DNA of 64,000 nucleotides, taken from assembly GCA_023362775.1 (NCBI GenBank), contig JALMGJ010000012.1:21472001-21536000 (forward strand), given 5' to 3'. Shown in pieces: positions 32,289-43,160 of this stretch. The notes beneath the pieces were generated by a model. That model was not told the DNA's origin. It was given only the letters and a program-made list of their open reading frames with translations, and made no database searches. The position numbers and the translations under genes are program-made. This DNA comes from Charina bottae (lineage: Eukaryota > Chordata > Lepidosauria > Squamata > Charinaidae). Within the stretch, counting starts at the first letter, position 1, and each line of letters opens with the position of its first letter.

Positions 32289-32930
32289 GTTCTACATTTA
32301 CTCTTCAGCATTTTCCTTCTGGGGATATTCCATCACAATTTTACCTTGCAACCTAGATTCCTTCATGGACTTTCCCCCATAAAACAGAGGTAGACAAGCT
32401 ATGCCTGTGAGTATCATGCCTACCCCCCCCCCATCCCCGACCTTTTCTTGTGGCCTCTAAGCAACACAATATTCAACTGTCAAAACTGAACTGTAAAATG
32501 GAGATTTGGGGGTCTATTTTGGGTGAGGAATCGAGCCCTAAAACAGGTGTGTTAAATCTCTTGTAACCTATTTTGAGTAAAAAGAATCCCAATTTCCCTC
32601 ACCCCACAGCCCTGGCTGTCTCAGTATGCTAATACTGTTAATACTGTTAATGTTACTAATACTAATATTATAAGGTATACCCACTCCTCTATGGAGGAAG
32701 CAATTAGAGCACTTTATCACAGTTCATTCCATGGTAGAACTAACATGAGCTGGACAGTTTTAGACATGACAGTAATAGTGCTTCAATGTTCTGGGGTGCT
32801 ACCAAACCAAGGGGATATTGGTGCTCCACAGCTTTGGCTTCTTCCCTTCCAATTTAAGTATTTCCTCCCATTTCAACTGGTGGGAACATTTATTGAGATG
32901 TCCTACACTTATTATATTGACAGAATAAGA
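32289..32930. other. No gene; holds one copy of a ~90-bp duplicated block
   Basis: 32674-32765 (CCACTCCTCTATGGAGGAAG ... GGTAGAACTAACATGAGCTG) is repeated at 33187-33277. The rest shows nothing recognisable. Confidence 0.45.
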
Positions 32931-33533
32931 TAAGGTTCTTAACCTCTTTGTGCCATGGACTCCTTCGAGAGCCTCATGAAACCTATGGACTCCTTCTCAG
33001 AAAAATGCATAAATAAAGTGCATAAAATTAAATACATAGATATAGATTGTATTACAAAGGAAACCAATTATCTCAAATACAGATATCAAAATATTACAAA
33101 AGTAACAAATATATAATATAGTAATATATCTGCTTCTTTATTACTAATGCTAGTGCTCATATTATAAGATATAGCCTTTAACTAGTGGAAAGCTTCCCAC
33201 TCCTCTATGGAGGAAGCAGTTAAAGGTCTTTATCACAGTTCATAACATGGTAGAACTAACATGGGCTGGACTTTAAATCAGTAACAAGACAACACCCTTT
33301 TTCAGGTATAATAATTTTAGATAGTGAAATTTATTGAAGTTAACCAAACATTTTTGGAAACTAGTGGCCATAAATTACTTTGTTGCCTACATGCCTTATT
33401 GAATGAAAAGCTAAATTTCAGTAAGTGGTTAGTGATAATAAAGTTGTATTTCTTCCTATCCAGGTTCAGGGACCTCCTGAAATCTATCCATGGACCCCCC
33501 AAGTGGTCTATGGACCCTATGTTAAGAACCGTG
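32931..33533. mobile_element. hAT-type element (family F)
   Basis: Ends TAAGGTTCTTAACCTC and GTTAAGAACCGTG are inverted repeats. Flanks GAATAAGA and GAGTAAGG match at 6/8 with a central TA. The interior has ATGGACTCCTT and ATGGACCCCCC blocks facing each other near the two ends. It resembles an ancient amniote hAT family. The second copy of the 90-bp block (33187-33277) lies inside it. Confidence 0.65.
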
Positions 33534-33541
33534 GAGTAAGG

Positions 33542-34545
33542 CCTTTGATATTGATTGATAATGACTTTCTCCAAAGCAAATAAAGGGAATGGGAGATAGA
33601 TTTGGCCACTGAAGGGCCTGGCATATGAATAGCTAGCAACTTGACTCAAAGAAAAGTTGGAAAGGGCTCCATGATTAGCCTGGGGTTATAAGTGAGTGGT
33701 TGCCAGGTTTGGTTTCTCCTGCTTCTACAGCAGCCCTGCTTTATTTCTTCAGGAATGGATTAACCTTCCCCAACCAGAGAGCCTCCAGATGTATTGAAAT
33801 CCAAGCTGAAGAACACTGATCTAAGGAAAAGAAGGAGAACTGGCAGAATGGGGAGATGAGGCTAAACATAGAAGCATTTTCCAGAGTACAGAATTATATG
33901 TACATTTTCCCCACCAGATGTGGGAGGGTTGGATAAGGAAAAAAATGATCAGAAGGACATATAATTTGAAAACGAAAAGCATACTATACTATACTTGGCT
34001 TGTGATGGCTTCAAAAGCAACGTCCAGTGAGTCAAAAGAGGGATGAAGACTAAAGTGCAGAGGGCCCTTCTTTATTTTTTGGTAACTTGATTGCTATCCT
34101 ATCTTTCCACTCAACTGAGCACTCTTGAAACCAATTGTCCTATGGAAGACGAAGCAGCAACAGATGCAAGGAATTGTCCTATCCATTCATTGATGCTGTT
34201 ACCAGCTGGCCTGGTCCTTCCTTCATCTTCACATAGGTAATTGGAACCAAAAGACTCTGTGAAGGAGAAGCATTAGCATCTTCTGTCCAGCATGTGTCTC
34301 TGTCTGTTGCATGAGTTAAAATAAGTCCAAAGTATGATTTGTAGACTCTTCCTGTAAGGATTTGGTGTCTTTGTTGCAGCAATTTTGATCAGACTAGCAA
34401 TACTTCCCCCAAAAGCTCTTTCCAGCTTTTTCATAATAAAAATACACAAAGCTGACAAAGGCCTCCTTTAAGGACTTGGAATTTACTTTATATTCCATGC
34501 TTCTGAATGGTGAATCTCAAAGAAGGTGGATCTTTAAAAAAAGAC
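33542..34545. other. No recognised feature
   Basis: Non-coding by inspection. Confidence 0.35.
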
Positions 34546-34549
34546 AGAC

Positions 34550-34755
34550 AGACAGAGAGCAGCAAGCAACCCAATCAAGGAACTACCAAGGAGAGTATAA
34601 CACCCCCACCAACACAGGCAGGACAAGCCAGGGTATATAAACAGAGAGCAAGTCCCACTCCCTTTTCGCACTGAAGATGTTGCCTAGCCTGGCAATGAAA
34701 CGTCTGCAAGAAAACAACAAGGCTCAGAGAGCACCAAGGACTCCACAGAGAGAGA
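34550..34755 (+). mobile_element. PLE-type terminus (second family)
   Basis: GGGTATATAAACAGAGAGCA, then a hammerhead-like core and GCTCAGAGAGCACCAAGGAC. I recognise this arrangement from PLE-associated termini in reptile genomes. Ends are approximate and no duplication was found. Confidence 0.5.
34663..34714 (+). ncRNA. Best hammerhead-like core in the window
   Basis: CTGAAGA (34671-34677), helix II TTGCC/GGCAA (34680-34684 with 34691-34695), GAAAC (34697-34701), then GTC with a predicted cut after 34704. Helix I: GCA (34668-34670) pairs with TGC (34705-34707), and TTTT (34663-34666) with AAAA (34711-34714). All invariant core bases are present. The departure is an extra unpaired T, plus a G-U pair, at the base of helix II. 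Helix III is only two pairs, as in minimal PLE ribozymes that may act as dimers. Confidence 0.5.
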
Positions 34756-34759
34756 TTTT

Positions 34760-35191
34760 TTTAAAAAAACAGCATATAGGATCTGGAGCAGTAATTTCCA
34801 GATGTATTGGAATTGCAATTTGCAGACTTCATAGTTAGCTTGGACCCTCCAAGGAACAGCACCTACCCAACATAGACTGACCTCACCCCCAACCCACTCC
34901 CAATCAAGCTATGCAGGATTGGATTGAGTCAGACGGGATGGAAAAGAGCAGGAGAAACCAGGGATGTAGGTTAGACGGGAAGGTTGGAAAAACATTCCTG
35001 AAGAAGGCAAGCTGCTTCTCTAGTGCTGCCAAGAAAACCACATAGCTATATCTATGAAGTCATCAGGAGGGACTCTTTACCTTTTTACCAGGAAATTGGG
35101 GAGTTGTAGTTCCAACTCCTTTGGAAAGTGCCAGATTGGGAGTGCTTGTTCTCTCATAGCTTCCATAACCCACTTCACTCTAATTCAGCAT
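34760..35191. other. No recognised feature
   Basis: No gene or clear repeat. Confidence 0.35.
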
Positions 35192-35196
35192 GTCCC

Positions 35197-35641
35197 TGTA
35201 TTGGTATGTGGGAAAGACCTTGGGAGATGGGGCGAAGAGACTCTGCCAAGGGAACGGTCAGATAAGAGACAGCATAGCCTGCAGCTGGATAGTGGGTGGG
35301 GCAAGAGGCTAAGAAGGGACCCTCCCTAGTTTCTCAGGCTATAAAGGGGATGGGATGGAGAACTGTACTTTCTTACTTGCAAGATTGATGTCAGCCTCGC
35401 AGGGTAAACCAGAGAGGAAGCACAACCAGATGAACTTGCTCTACTTGTTCTTTACAGTAAAGCTACATTGACAGAATCATGGAAGTATGAAAGTACAATT
35501 CTCCCCCCCCATCTCCTTTACAGCCTGAGAAACTAGGGAGGGTCTCTTCTGAGCCACTTGCCCCACCCACTATCCAGCAGCGGGCTTTGCTGTCTCTTAT
35601 CTGATCGTTCCCTTGGCAGGTCTTTCCCACATACCACTACA
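35197..35641. mobile_element. Two LTRs in inverted order within one target duplication
   Basis: A plus-strand LTR without its 3' end (35197-35388: TGTATTGGTATGTGGG, TATA-like CTATAAAGG, stopping in TTGCAAGATT) is fused to a complete minus-strand LTR (35389-35641, TGTAGTGGTATGTGGG to GGCTGACA on that strand). The same 5 bases, GTCCC, flank the outside at 35192-35196 and 35642-35646. Normal proviruses have direct LTRs and solo LTRs have one. No internal retroviral gene is present. Confidence 0.7.
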
Positions 35642-35646
35642 GTCCC

Positions 35647-36240
35647 CAAAACTTCATCTATTTCTTTTGATCTGTGTCCATATCTTAAGTGTGTTTGATG
35701 AACATGTGCAGGATTGGCATAAGGCATGCCTGTTGTGTGCCCATTTCACTTTTTGCAAGGGAAAGAGATTGACAGCCTCAGCTCTGTTTGAAAGTATATG
35801 CCGTGATGCTGGCAGTTACTCCCCTGCCACCAAGTTTATTCTGGCTCAGTTCAATATGTGAGAGAAGCAAGAAAAGTTGTATCTTGGGACAAATCATGTA
35901 TTTGTAAGTCTGCTCAGGGGGGTCCATAGGGTGTGGCTGGGACAGTGCAATTAAAGCTGCGCCTGTTTTTTATGTGCACATAAAAATCTCCTCCTTCCAG
36001 AAATATTAGGTGGTTCTGCTCTTAGAAAAGTAGGTTGTCAGGAAAGTAGGTTCTACCTTACTTTGACACTGATGAAGGGCCTAGCCTGCATTTCACTGCA
36101 AGCCATTTACTATCAACCCTGGTGTGGAACCTCCCATTTTCCTTCTCTCTTCCACTTTGGCTGGCTGCAGCAACCTTGCCTTCGCACTGACCAGCCTCTA
36201 TCTGCAGATACCCTCTATCTGCAAACGCGAGAGGCATAAA
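35647..36240. other. No recognised feature
   Basis: Non-coding by inspection. Confidence 0.35.
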
Positions 36241-36450
36241 AGTAGCCAAGCGGGCTTCCCAGCAGCTGACGGGAATCAATGAACAATTAATTACTATCAT
36301 CAAGTGGGACTCTACTCGGGGAAGACCGCTGGCTTACATTTATCAATTACTAATTAGCTGTTCTTGTCTGGCTGACAGTTGTCTGTCAGCTGGAAGAAAA
36401 GCTGCAGTGTGTGGCTCTCCGAACTGTTGGGTCTTAGCAGTAATTAGTAG
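36241..36450. promoter_or_regulatory. Candidate regulatory cluster (homeodomain and TGACAG sites)
   Basis: Repeat-free stretch with CAATTAATTAC (about 36284), CTAATTAGC (36350) and GTAATTAG (36440). It also has an 8-bp-arm palindrome GCTGACAG..CTGTCAGC (36371-36390), whose TGACAG halves match Meis/TGIF-type sites. Purely motif-based; no conservation data. Confidence 0.25.
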
Positions 36451-36814
36451 AGCTCCACTATGTCTCTGGGTGGTGGTTTTCGTTTTTGTTTTGTTTCGGG
36501 GTAGTAAATCGTTTCTGAACAAGGTTGAGCTCTTTCAATAAGAACCAGAAAGTTCTTAGTGCCATCCATTCTGTTGACTCATTTCAAGGAGGGTTGGACC
36601 ATTTTTTCCCCAAAGTCCTTCCCAGAATGCTAGAAATTGATTACTTTGCTTGGATGCCATAAAATAATAAAAAGCATCACCCCACCATCTAAAAAAAATC
36701 ATCTCTTTGAATGTTTGCATGCCCCATCATGCAGGGTTCAGGTTTATTTATTTATATATTGTTTTCTATTTATTATTATATTGTATTTTAAAATGTATAG
36801 GTTTTAATTTTAGT
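36451..36814. other. No recognised feature
   Basis: AT-rich DNA that becomes LINE-tail-like toward the right end. Confidence 0.35.
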
Positions 36815-36895
36815 ATTATTTTTTGTAAACCGCCCAGAGTCTACTGCAGTAGAGATGGACGGTGATAAATATGAATAATAAATAATATATATTTA
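36815..36895 (+). mobile_element. LINE 3' tail
   Basis: GTAAACCGCCCAGAGTC..GAGATGGACGGTGATAAATA then AATAATAAATAA. Confidence 0.6.
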
Positions 36896-38631
36896 TTTGC
36901 AGGTTTGCAGGAAAATAGAAACTGGATAGTTTGATTTGAATTTGGGCAACTGAAGACTGCTTTGAATTGAACTGGACTCCTGGTGACTTCATGGTCCCAG
37001 TCCTACAGATTTCTTAGCAGGAAGAAATCCCCTTTTTCTTCTGTTGCTGCTTTTCCACTTCCAACAACCTTAGAATTTTCTGATGGTCTCTCATTTAAAT
37101 ACTTACCACGTCTTTTCCTGCTTAGCTTTCTGAAATCAGTTTCTGTGTGAATTCAGATCTGATCTCACTCCCAAATAAATGCAAGTTTGCAGCCTCAATT
37201 CCTTTGGCCGAAGCAATAGGATGGGGATCTCATCCCATGTTTGAGCACTTTCTATGGGAACTTGGCTGTCAAGTATGACTGAAAATGACAATGCAAGCAT
37301 TCAGTACTGAAGACTTGTGTTTATGGATAAGCACTTGCATGGCCTCAGAAAATAAAGTGGCTTAAGGTGGAATCCTAGAGCCTAATCCTATTCTGGTCTA
37401 CTTGGGAAGCCCAGTTTTAAGGTCACAATCTTAGCTGGTGGAATGCTGGATGATAAATGGATGAGAGGTTGGCTCTTTAACTTCAGTGTCAAGCTCGTTA
37501 CTCCACATTGATTCTGAAATAGCGGCTTGTTGATATTTTAGATTTCTCTTGATTAGCAATATTGTATTTTTTATTGTTTTGCTTTAGGCTAACCTTTTAA
37601 AGAAAGTTTTAATATTTAACTAACTTTGTAAACTGGCAGATAATTTTGATTAATTAGTGGATTAAAGCCCTGCCCCTCACTGCTAATTAGTTGTGTGTGT
37701 GTTGCAGCAGCAGGAGGGATGGACTTCCTTGGGAAGGGAGTCATTAGCGGTGATGCTTCTCCAGGGAGCATCAAACAGCTGCTATTATACAGACTCACAA
37801 GGTCTGAGTGTGGCATAATCTTCCTCCTGATCATGGTGGGAGCCTTCAGAGATGACTGCCAGCTCTCCTGGACTAGCTTAACACTCTTAATTGGGTCCAG
37901 TAATTGGCCTAGCAAATACGTTCATACAACAAACTAAGCTTAGTTGATATGAACTCTGGTTAGGTTTTTATAGCTTAATTCAGACCCACTTTGGTTAGTT
38001 TATGGTTTAATGTTTGTGAGAACTGAAAACAGGTTAATTCCATATGCATGTGATATGAACACAGCCATCAATGCCTTGAAAAAGAGGGTTACTGCAACAG
38101 CATCAGTAGTGATGACCACTCATCAGCTGCCCAAGGTTGTAGTTGTAGAAATTATGCCTATTGATAACAGTGTTGTGGGTCAGCCTTCTACAACACAAGA
38201 GTTTCCAGAGCTCTTGGATTTCAAATTCCAGAATTCCCAGGCAGAAAGGTAGCTGTCGGGACTGCTCTATCTTATACTAGCTGTTGATGGTCACCAGAGA
38301 TGGGTTTTCTCTATGGTGGCACCTGTGGAATGATCTCCCCTTGATGGCATCACCAGACTCCAATATTGGCAGGTTTTTAGGTTGGTAGTCTCACTTAGCC
38401 ATTAAAATTCTCTGTAATATTTTTTATTAGATGGCTTCCTTGCATTGTTATACACCACTTTGGATAGTGCAAATGAGAAGTTGTGTGCAAAGATTTCAGT
38501 TAAATGCACTAGAAGATCTTGTATCTTATATTACACTCAAGTTAGGGCTACCTGATCTGGTCTGGGGGAAAAATGATCATTAGGTGGCAATAATGAGACA
38601 TTGGAAACTCTCTTTGCTGCCATCTAGGGCA
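36896..38631. other. No gene; possible conserved stretch at 37600-37930
   Basis: 37600-37930 is repeat-free with TTGATTAATTAGTGG and GCTAATTAG. 38000-38250 has short frames only, and CCAGAATTCCCAGGCAG near 38229 weakly resembles MITE D. Confidence 0.3.
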
Positions 38632-38639
38632 GGGGTCCC

Positions 38640-38881
38640 CAACCTGTGGGCCACGGCCCACTAGTGGGCCGCGGCCTGTTAGGAAGTGGGCCACGGGGCT
38701 CCCTCCTGCAAACCCCACCCCCCAATGTGTGTGATTGGCTCCTGCCTGCAAACCCCACCCCTCCGGTGCGCACAATTGGCTCCTGCCTGCAAACACACAC
38801 ACACACACACACACACACCGGTCTGTGGAAAACTTTTCTTCCATGACCGGTCCCTGGTGCCAGAAAGGTTGGGGACCACTG
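38640..38881. mobile_element. hAT-type element (family C)
   Basis: Ends CAGGGGTCCCCAACCTG and GGTTGGGGACCACTG. The 8-bp duplications ATCTAGGG (38632-38639) and ATCTAGAG (38882-38889) are 7/8 identical with a central TA. The interior has two copies of a GCAAACCCCACCCC / ATTGGCTCCTGCC unit and (CA)13, seen also inverted in the 9.7-kb transposon. No coding capacity. Confidence 0.85.
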
Positions 38882-38889
38882 ATCTAGAG

Positions 38890-40594
38890 TAATCTGGACT
38901 TTTGCACCCTGGATCTGGTAGCCCCAGCAAATACAAGTTGTTGTTGTCATTAGTATCCTAGATTCTGCATCTGGGCAATGCTAACTCTAGTTATTTTTCT
39001 TCTGGAACTTTGCTTTTTACGTTACTCTTGTTATTAATAGGAACACGATTATTATATTTCAGTTCCCTGAAGTGTAACAATGGGAGAGTAACAGTTCAGT
39101 CTCAATGGAGAGTTAAAAGCTCACAGTGGCTTCAAGAGCTTTTGCAGAGGTGTGAAACTAATGAAACTCATTGCAGGGTTTGGTTGGTTGGTTGGTTGTG
39201 TGTGTGTGTGGGTTTTACTAGCAAGGAGCTTCATAATTTCTGAAGCATGAGCACTGTTGATTCACTTTTTGTTTTCTTCCCATGTCCCAATGTTTGGAAC
39301 CTCAGAAATCTAATCGATTTCTGAAGGCCACTGGCCAAACTTTCTGGGCTTCTGGGTTGCCTTGTGCCTCCTCCTTTTGCAGTTTAAACATCAGTTTAAA
39401 TATTAGACTTTCCCAGGAAGAGAAATCTCTCTTCCCACCTGACATGCTAGAACCGCTGGCACCTTACTGAGTAGATTATTAATGGCAGTGAGCATTTAAT
39501 CTCTTTAGCTATGGTATCCCAAAGAGTCCTACTGTTGATCTAGACACAAGTCAACATGTTATCGCCGTGATGACGTTATCAATGCCCTAAGGCATGAGAA
39601 GCCAACAAGGTGGGGGAATGGGGGCAGCAAACCACTTACTGCCTGTTGCACAGTGTACACCGTAAGTTATCATTTGTAATTAACCCGCTCAAACAAAACT
39701 CATATAAATCAATCATGCCTAGGCTAATAAATAAATCTTTGCTTAATGAGTATCTGGTAAATGTGTAGACATGGGTCAGTACCTCAGATTTACATTTCCT
39801 TGCTGGGCTGTGGCATCAAAAAATGAATCACTCTGGCTCAGTTGTTAGTAGATGAGCAGCCACAATAGTCCTCTTGCAATGCCACAGCCTTAGAAGAGTT
39901 TCATTTACTGCCCAGAATCGTTGGAAGTGGAGTAACCTAAAATAGAAATAAAAATAAAATAAAATAATAAAAATCTTATTTGACTCCTAATTTTTTGCAT
40001 TACAGACTAATATGACTCTCCCCCTACAATGTTCTTCCCCATGGGGAGGTTCAGTTTATATCTTCTATTTTATTTCTTGGCCAATAAATTTGGGTAGACT
40101 TTTGAAAGGATATTTGTGTCTAGCTCTAATGTTAATATTTCTGGCATCCTCTCACCTGTAGCCTAATTGTTCTCACATTAGCCGCTAAGCCATAACGTAG
40201 TCTGTTTGTTTTGGACTTATGGGTGTGAACTCATCCATGGCTTGTACATCATGATGATTTCAGGATATGTATTAATCAGATCACTATGCCTTTTTCAATA
40301 AACCAAGATTACAGTAATTGAAACGGCTTAGTATGACATCTGAAAAACAGTGAATTGACAAGGATGATTTAAGGCTTTATAAGTAAGAGCTAAATACTTC
40401 AGCATATACCTGGAAATGAATTGGAAGCCACAGCAAATGAAACACAATAAATTCTTTTGTTTTGATGGTTTTGTCAGCGAGCCTGGGGACCCCAGGTTGA
40501 CAAGGAGCCGGTCAAATGGTTAATTTGAGCGTGTCTGTTACTGCCGTGGGGTGGGGTGGGGTTTACTGTTTTTTTGTATCAGGGGTTTTTAACT
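38890..40594. other. No gene recognised
   Basis: 39182-39212 is a GGTT/GT run. 39480-39760 is repeat-free. 39945-39970 is A-rich. No coding evidence. Confidence 0.35.
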
Positions 40595-40665
40595 CTGTAA
40601 GCTGCCCGGAGTTGTCACTGTGTGTGAGTTGGGCGGGCATGTAAATTTATTGAATAAATAAATAA
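40595..40665 (+). mobile_element. LINE 3' tail (variant)
   Basis: GTAAGCTGCCCGGAGTTGTC ... GGGCGGGCATGTAAATTTAT then (AATA)n. Confidence 0.5.
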
Positions 40666-40741
40666 TAAAATCACAAAGGAGTGTCCATGGAGATGAGGTC
40701 AAAATTTGCAAGATGGCAGATGGAGCCTTGTTTTGTACACC

Positions 40742-40840
40742 TCCCTCCTTTCCTATTTTATTTATTTTATTATACAAACTTACATGGCCACTCATCTACC
40801 AGAAGGAACTCTGGGCATAGAACAAGAATAAATAAACACA
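40742..40840 (-). mobile_element. LINE 3' tail (variant)
   Basis: (ATTT)-like left end, ACAAACTTACATGGCCACTC and GGAACTCTGGGCATAGAAC, a diverged minus-strand copy. Confidence 0.4.
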
Positions 40841-41860
40841 ATATAATTAGAAAAATACATTTGAAACAAACAAAAACGTCCATTGATGTCACCCCCACAT
40901 TCAAAAGGGGCAAGGTTTGCACCACAAGGCTCCACCCCTCTCTGCCTCTTCACGGCCTTTGTGGGCATCGCTGAATCAGAATGATGTGATCACGAAAGGA
41001 AGATCTGGAGATCAATATGGCCACCACAATACGGTCAGCATGAGCTCAAGCTGCTGAAGACTTTTGAGGGCAGAGCAGTCCGATCTGCAAGAAAAACAAA
41101 ATGCAGCTGCTAGCCAAGGGCCCCGATTGAAAATGACGTCTTTGCTTAGTGCATGTCACATATTTCACACTGGCAAATCCAGGTCTCCTGTAGAATACGT
41201 GCTCAAGAAGGAGTGGCATCCAGTCACTAATCCCTAGTCAGAGTATTTCTATATCTACAAAGCTGTTTATTAGATTTATAATGTCCTCTCTGGAATCTAC
41301 TCTGGAAGCATCTTTAAGTGCACAGTTTTTGAAAGGATAATGTAAGATGGCTGGAAATTTTGAGCCATGAGCTGCATCTCACATTTTGAGTGCTTATTTT
41401 TGGCACCCTGGGAAAATGTCTACCATGGTGCACCTAATCCAGGGCCAGCTTTAGGACAAGGCTGAGTAGGCATTGGCCTAGGGTGCCAAAGCTTAGGGGC
41501 ACCAATGCCTCCCCTCCTTCCAAATCATTCTAAAAATGCAAATCTTTTCACTGGTGGGAGGTGGCACCGTCAGTCAATGTAGCCTAGGGGCACCATGTAT
41601 CTGTGGCCAAAACAATCCCCAAATGCCTATTGAACAGAAGGTACATTGGCATGAGAGTGTAGCTAAATCCTGCCAGGATGTTCTCTAATCCCGCTTTTTT
41701 ATTTATTTTAATTACAAGAATCTGAAACCAGAGTCAGCATCAGGCACCACAGGGAGCATCCATTAGGCACCCAGTTCCTATCCTTACTGTGTGTGGCATG
41801 AAGCCCAACACATTAGCTACAAAGTAAGATGGATGGCAAACTTGGCTTTTACCAATCTGG
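40841..41860. other. No gene recognised
   Basis: 41440-41600 (GGGTGCCAAAGCTTAGGGGC, AGCCTAGGGGCACC) looks like a diverged interspersed repeat without definable ends. Confidence 0.35.
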
Positions 41861-41870
41861 TACACTCCAG

Positions 41871-42203
41871 ATTGGTGGCTCAGCGGGTAAGACGCCAGGC
41901 TTGTCGATCGGAAGATCGCAAGTTCGGAACTTCGAATCCCTAGCCCCGCGTGACGGAGTGAGCTCCCGCACTCACCCCAGCTCTTGCCAACCTAGCAATT
42001 CGAAAGCATGCAAATGCAAGTAGATGAATAGGGACCACTTCGGTGGGTAGGTAACAGCGTTCCGCGCGTGTCATGCGGCCACATGACCGTGGAAGCGTCT
42101 TCGGACAACGCTGGCTTTTCGGCTAACAAACGGAGATGAGCACCGGCCCCTAGAGTCGGACATGACTTCACAAATGTGCGGGGGGAACCTTTACCTTTAC
42201 CTT
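41871..42203 (+). mobile_element. Sauria-type SINE
   Basis: Starts ATTGGTGGCTCAGCGGG, slightly short at the 5' end but with A and B boxes, and ends ACCTTTACC. Perfect 10-bp duplication TACACTCCAG at 41861-41870 and 42204-42213. Confidence 0.92.
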
Positions 42204-42213
42204 TACACTCCAG

Positions 42214-42290
42214 GTTGCCGGGACTTCAGTCCCCAGAATTCCTAGCCATCATAAAAGCATGCTCGCTGGGAATTCTGGGAGTTGTAGTTC
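42214..42290. mobile_element. Diverged palindromic MITE remnant (family D-like)
   Basis: GACTTCAGTCCCCAGAATTC ... GGGAATTCTGGGAGTTGTAG form facing arms. Terminal CAGTG ends are lost. Confidence 0.45.
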
Positions 42291-43075
42291 CATCTTAGCA
42301 GAGGATACTGTGTTGGGCAATGCTGAGTGAACCCCACAGCTTGGTTGGAAAATATGATCAACTTCTCTTACAAGAACAAATAGAATACCCATCAGCAGTA
42401 AATCAGTATCCTTCCTACTCACCTGGCAGTCTTTGTTTTTGCCCTTGAAAGAAAAATCTGTTTCTCATCATTAGGCCCTCTGCAAGACACAATCCTCTCC
42501 CATTTAAAAGCTTGCCTTGACATTAGAGTGCTCACAATTAATCCAAGCAGTGCCATGCTCTTGTTTTAATGGCATGTAGACGCTTAGTCATTTCCTCTGT
42601 CTTGTTTTCTTTTGATCCCCTGGGGAGTCATTAATCTGATATTTTGTCCCTTACCTTGGCATCATTAGACATTTCTGCTAATTCCAGAACTGCATTTCTT
42701 AATCTAGCTACTTCTAATTCCAGGAACCTAGCCCCGTGCTTTAATGGGCCTTTGTCATCAGAGATTTTCAAACACTTTCCGTTTGCATCAGATGCCCAGC
42801 CATTGACGTTCCAGTGCAACAGTGAAGGGAAGATAAATGGTCAGAACAGGAAATCGCAAGAAAATATTTCTTGTCCAACCAAACTCTGTTGTATTCTTTG
42901 GATGGTTCAGGAATTTAGGAAAAGTAGAAAAATTGTCCTCAAGCAAGGACACAAAAGAAGAGAAGGCAGCCCCAACAGGAAATAATTCTGGCACGTTTTT
43001 TAATGAGAAACACAGCTTGTTATAATTATTTATTATTTTTACATACTGTATATTGATGTTTTATATTTTATTTTA
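42291..43075. other. No gene recognised; open minus-strand stretch at 42631-42840
   Basis: The minus strand is open for about 70 codons with HWNVNGWASDANGKCLKISD and a heptad-like LELEVARLRNAVLELAEM. The codon frame and origin are unknown; no start, splice site or family is recognised. Confidence 0.3.
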
Positions 43076-43160
43076 ACTATTTTATTGTAAACCGCCCAGA
43101 GTTCCCCATTGGGGGAGATGGGCGGTTATATAAATTACATAAATAATAAATAAAAGCTTG
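43076..43160 (+). mobile_element. LINE 3' tail
   Basis: GTAAACCGCCCAGAGTTCCC, GGGGGAGATGGGCGGTTATA, then (AATA)n. Confidence 0.65.
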
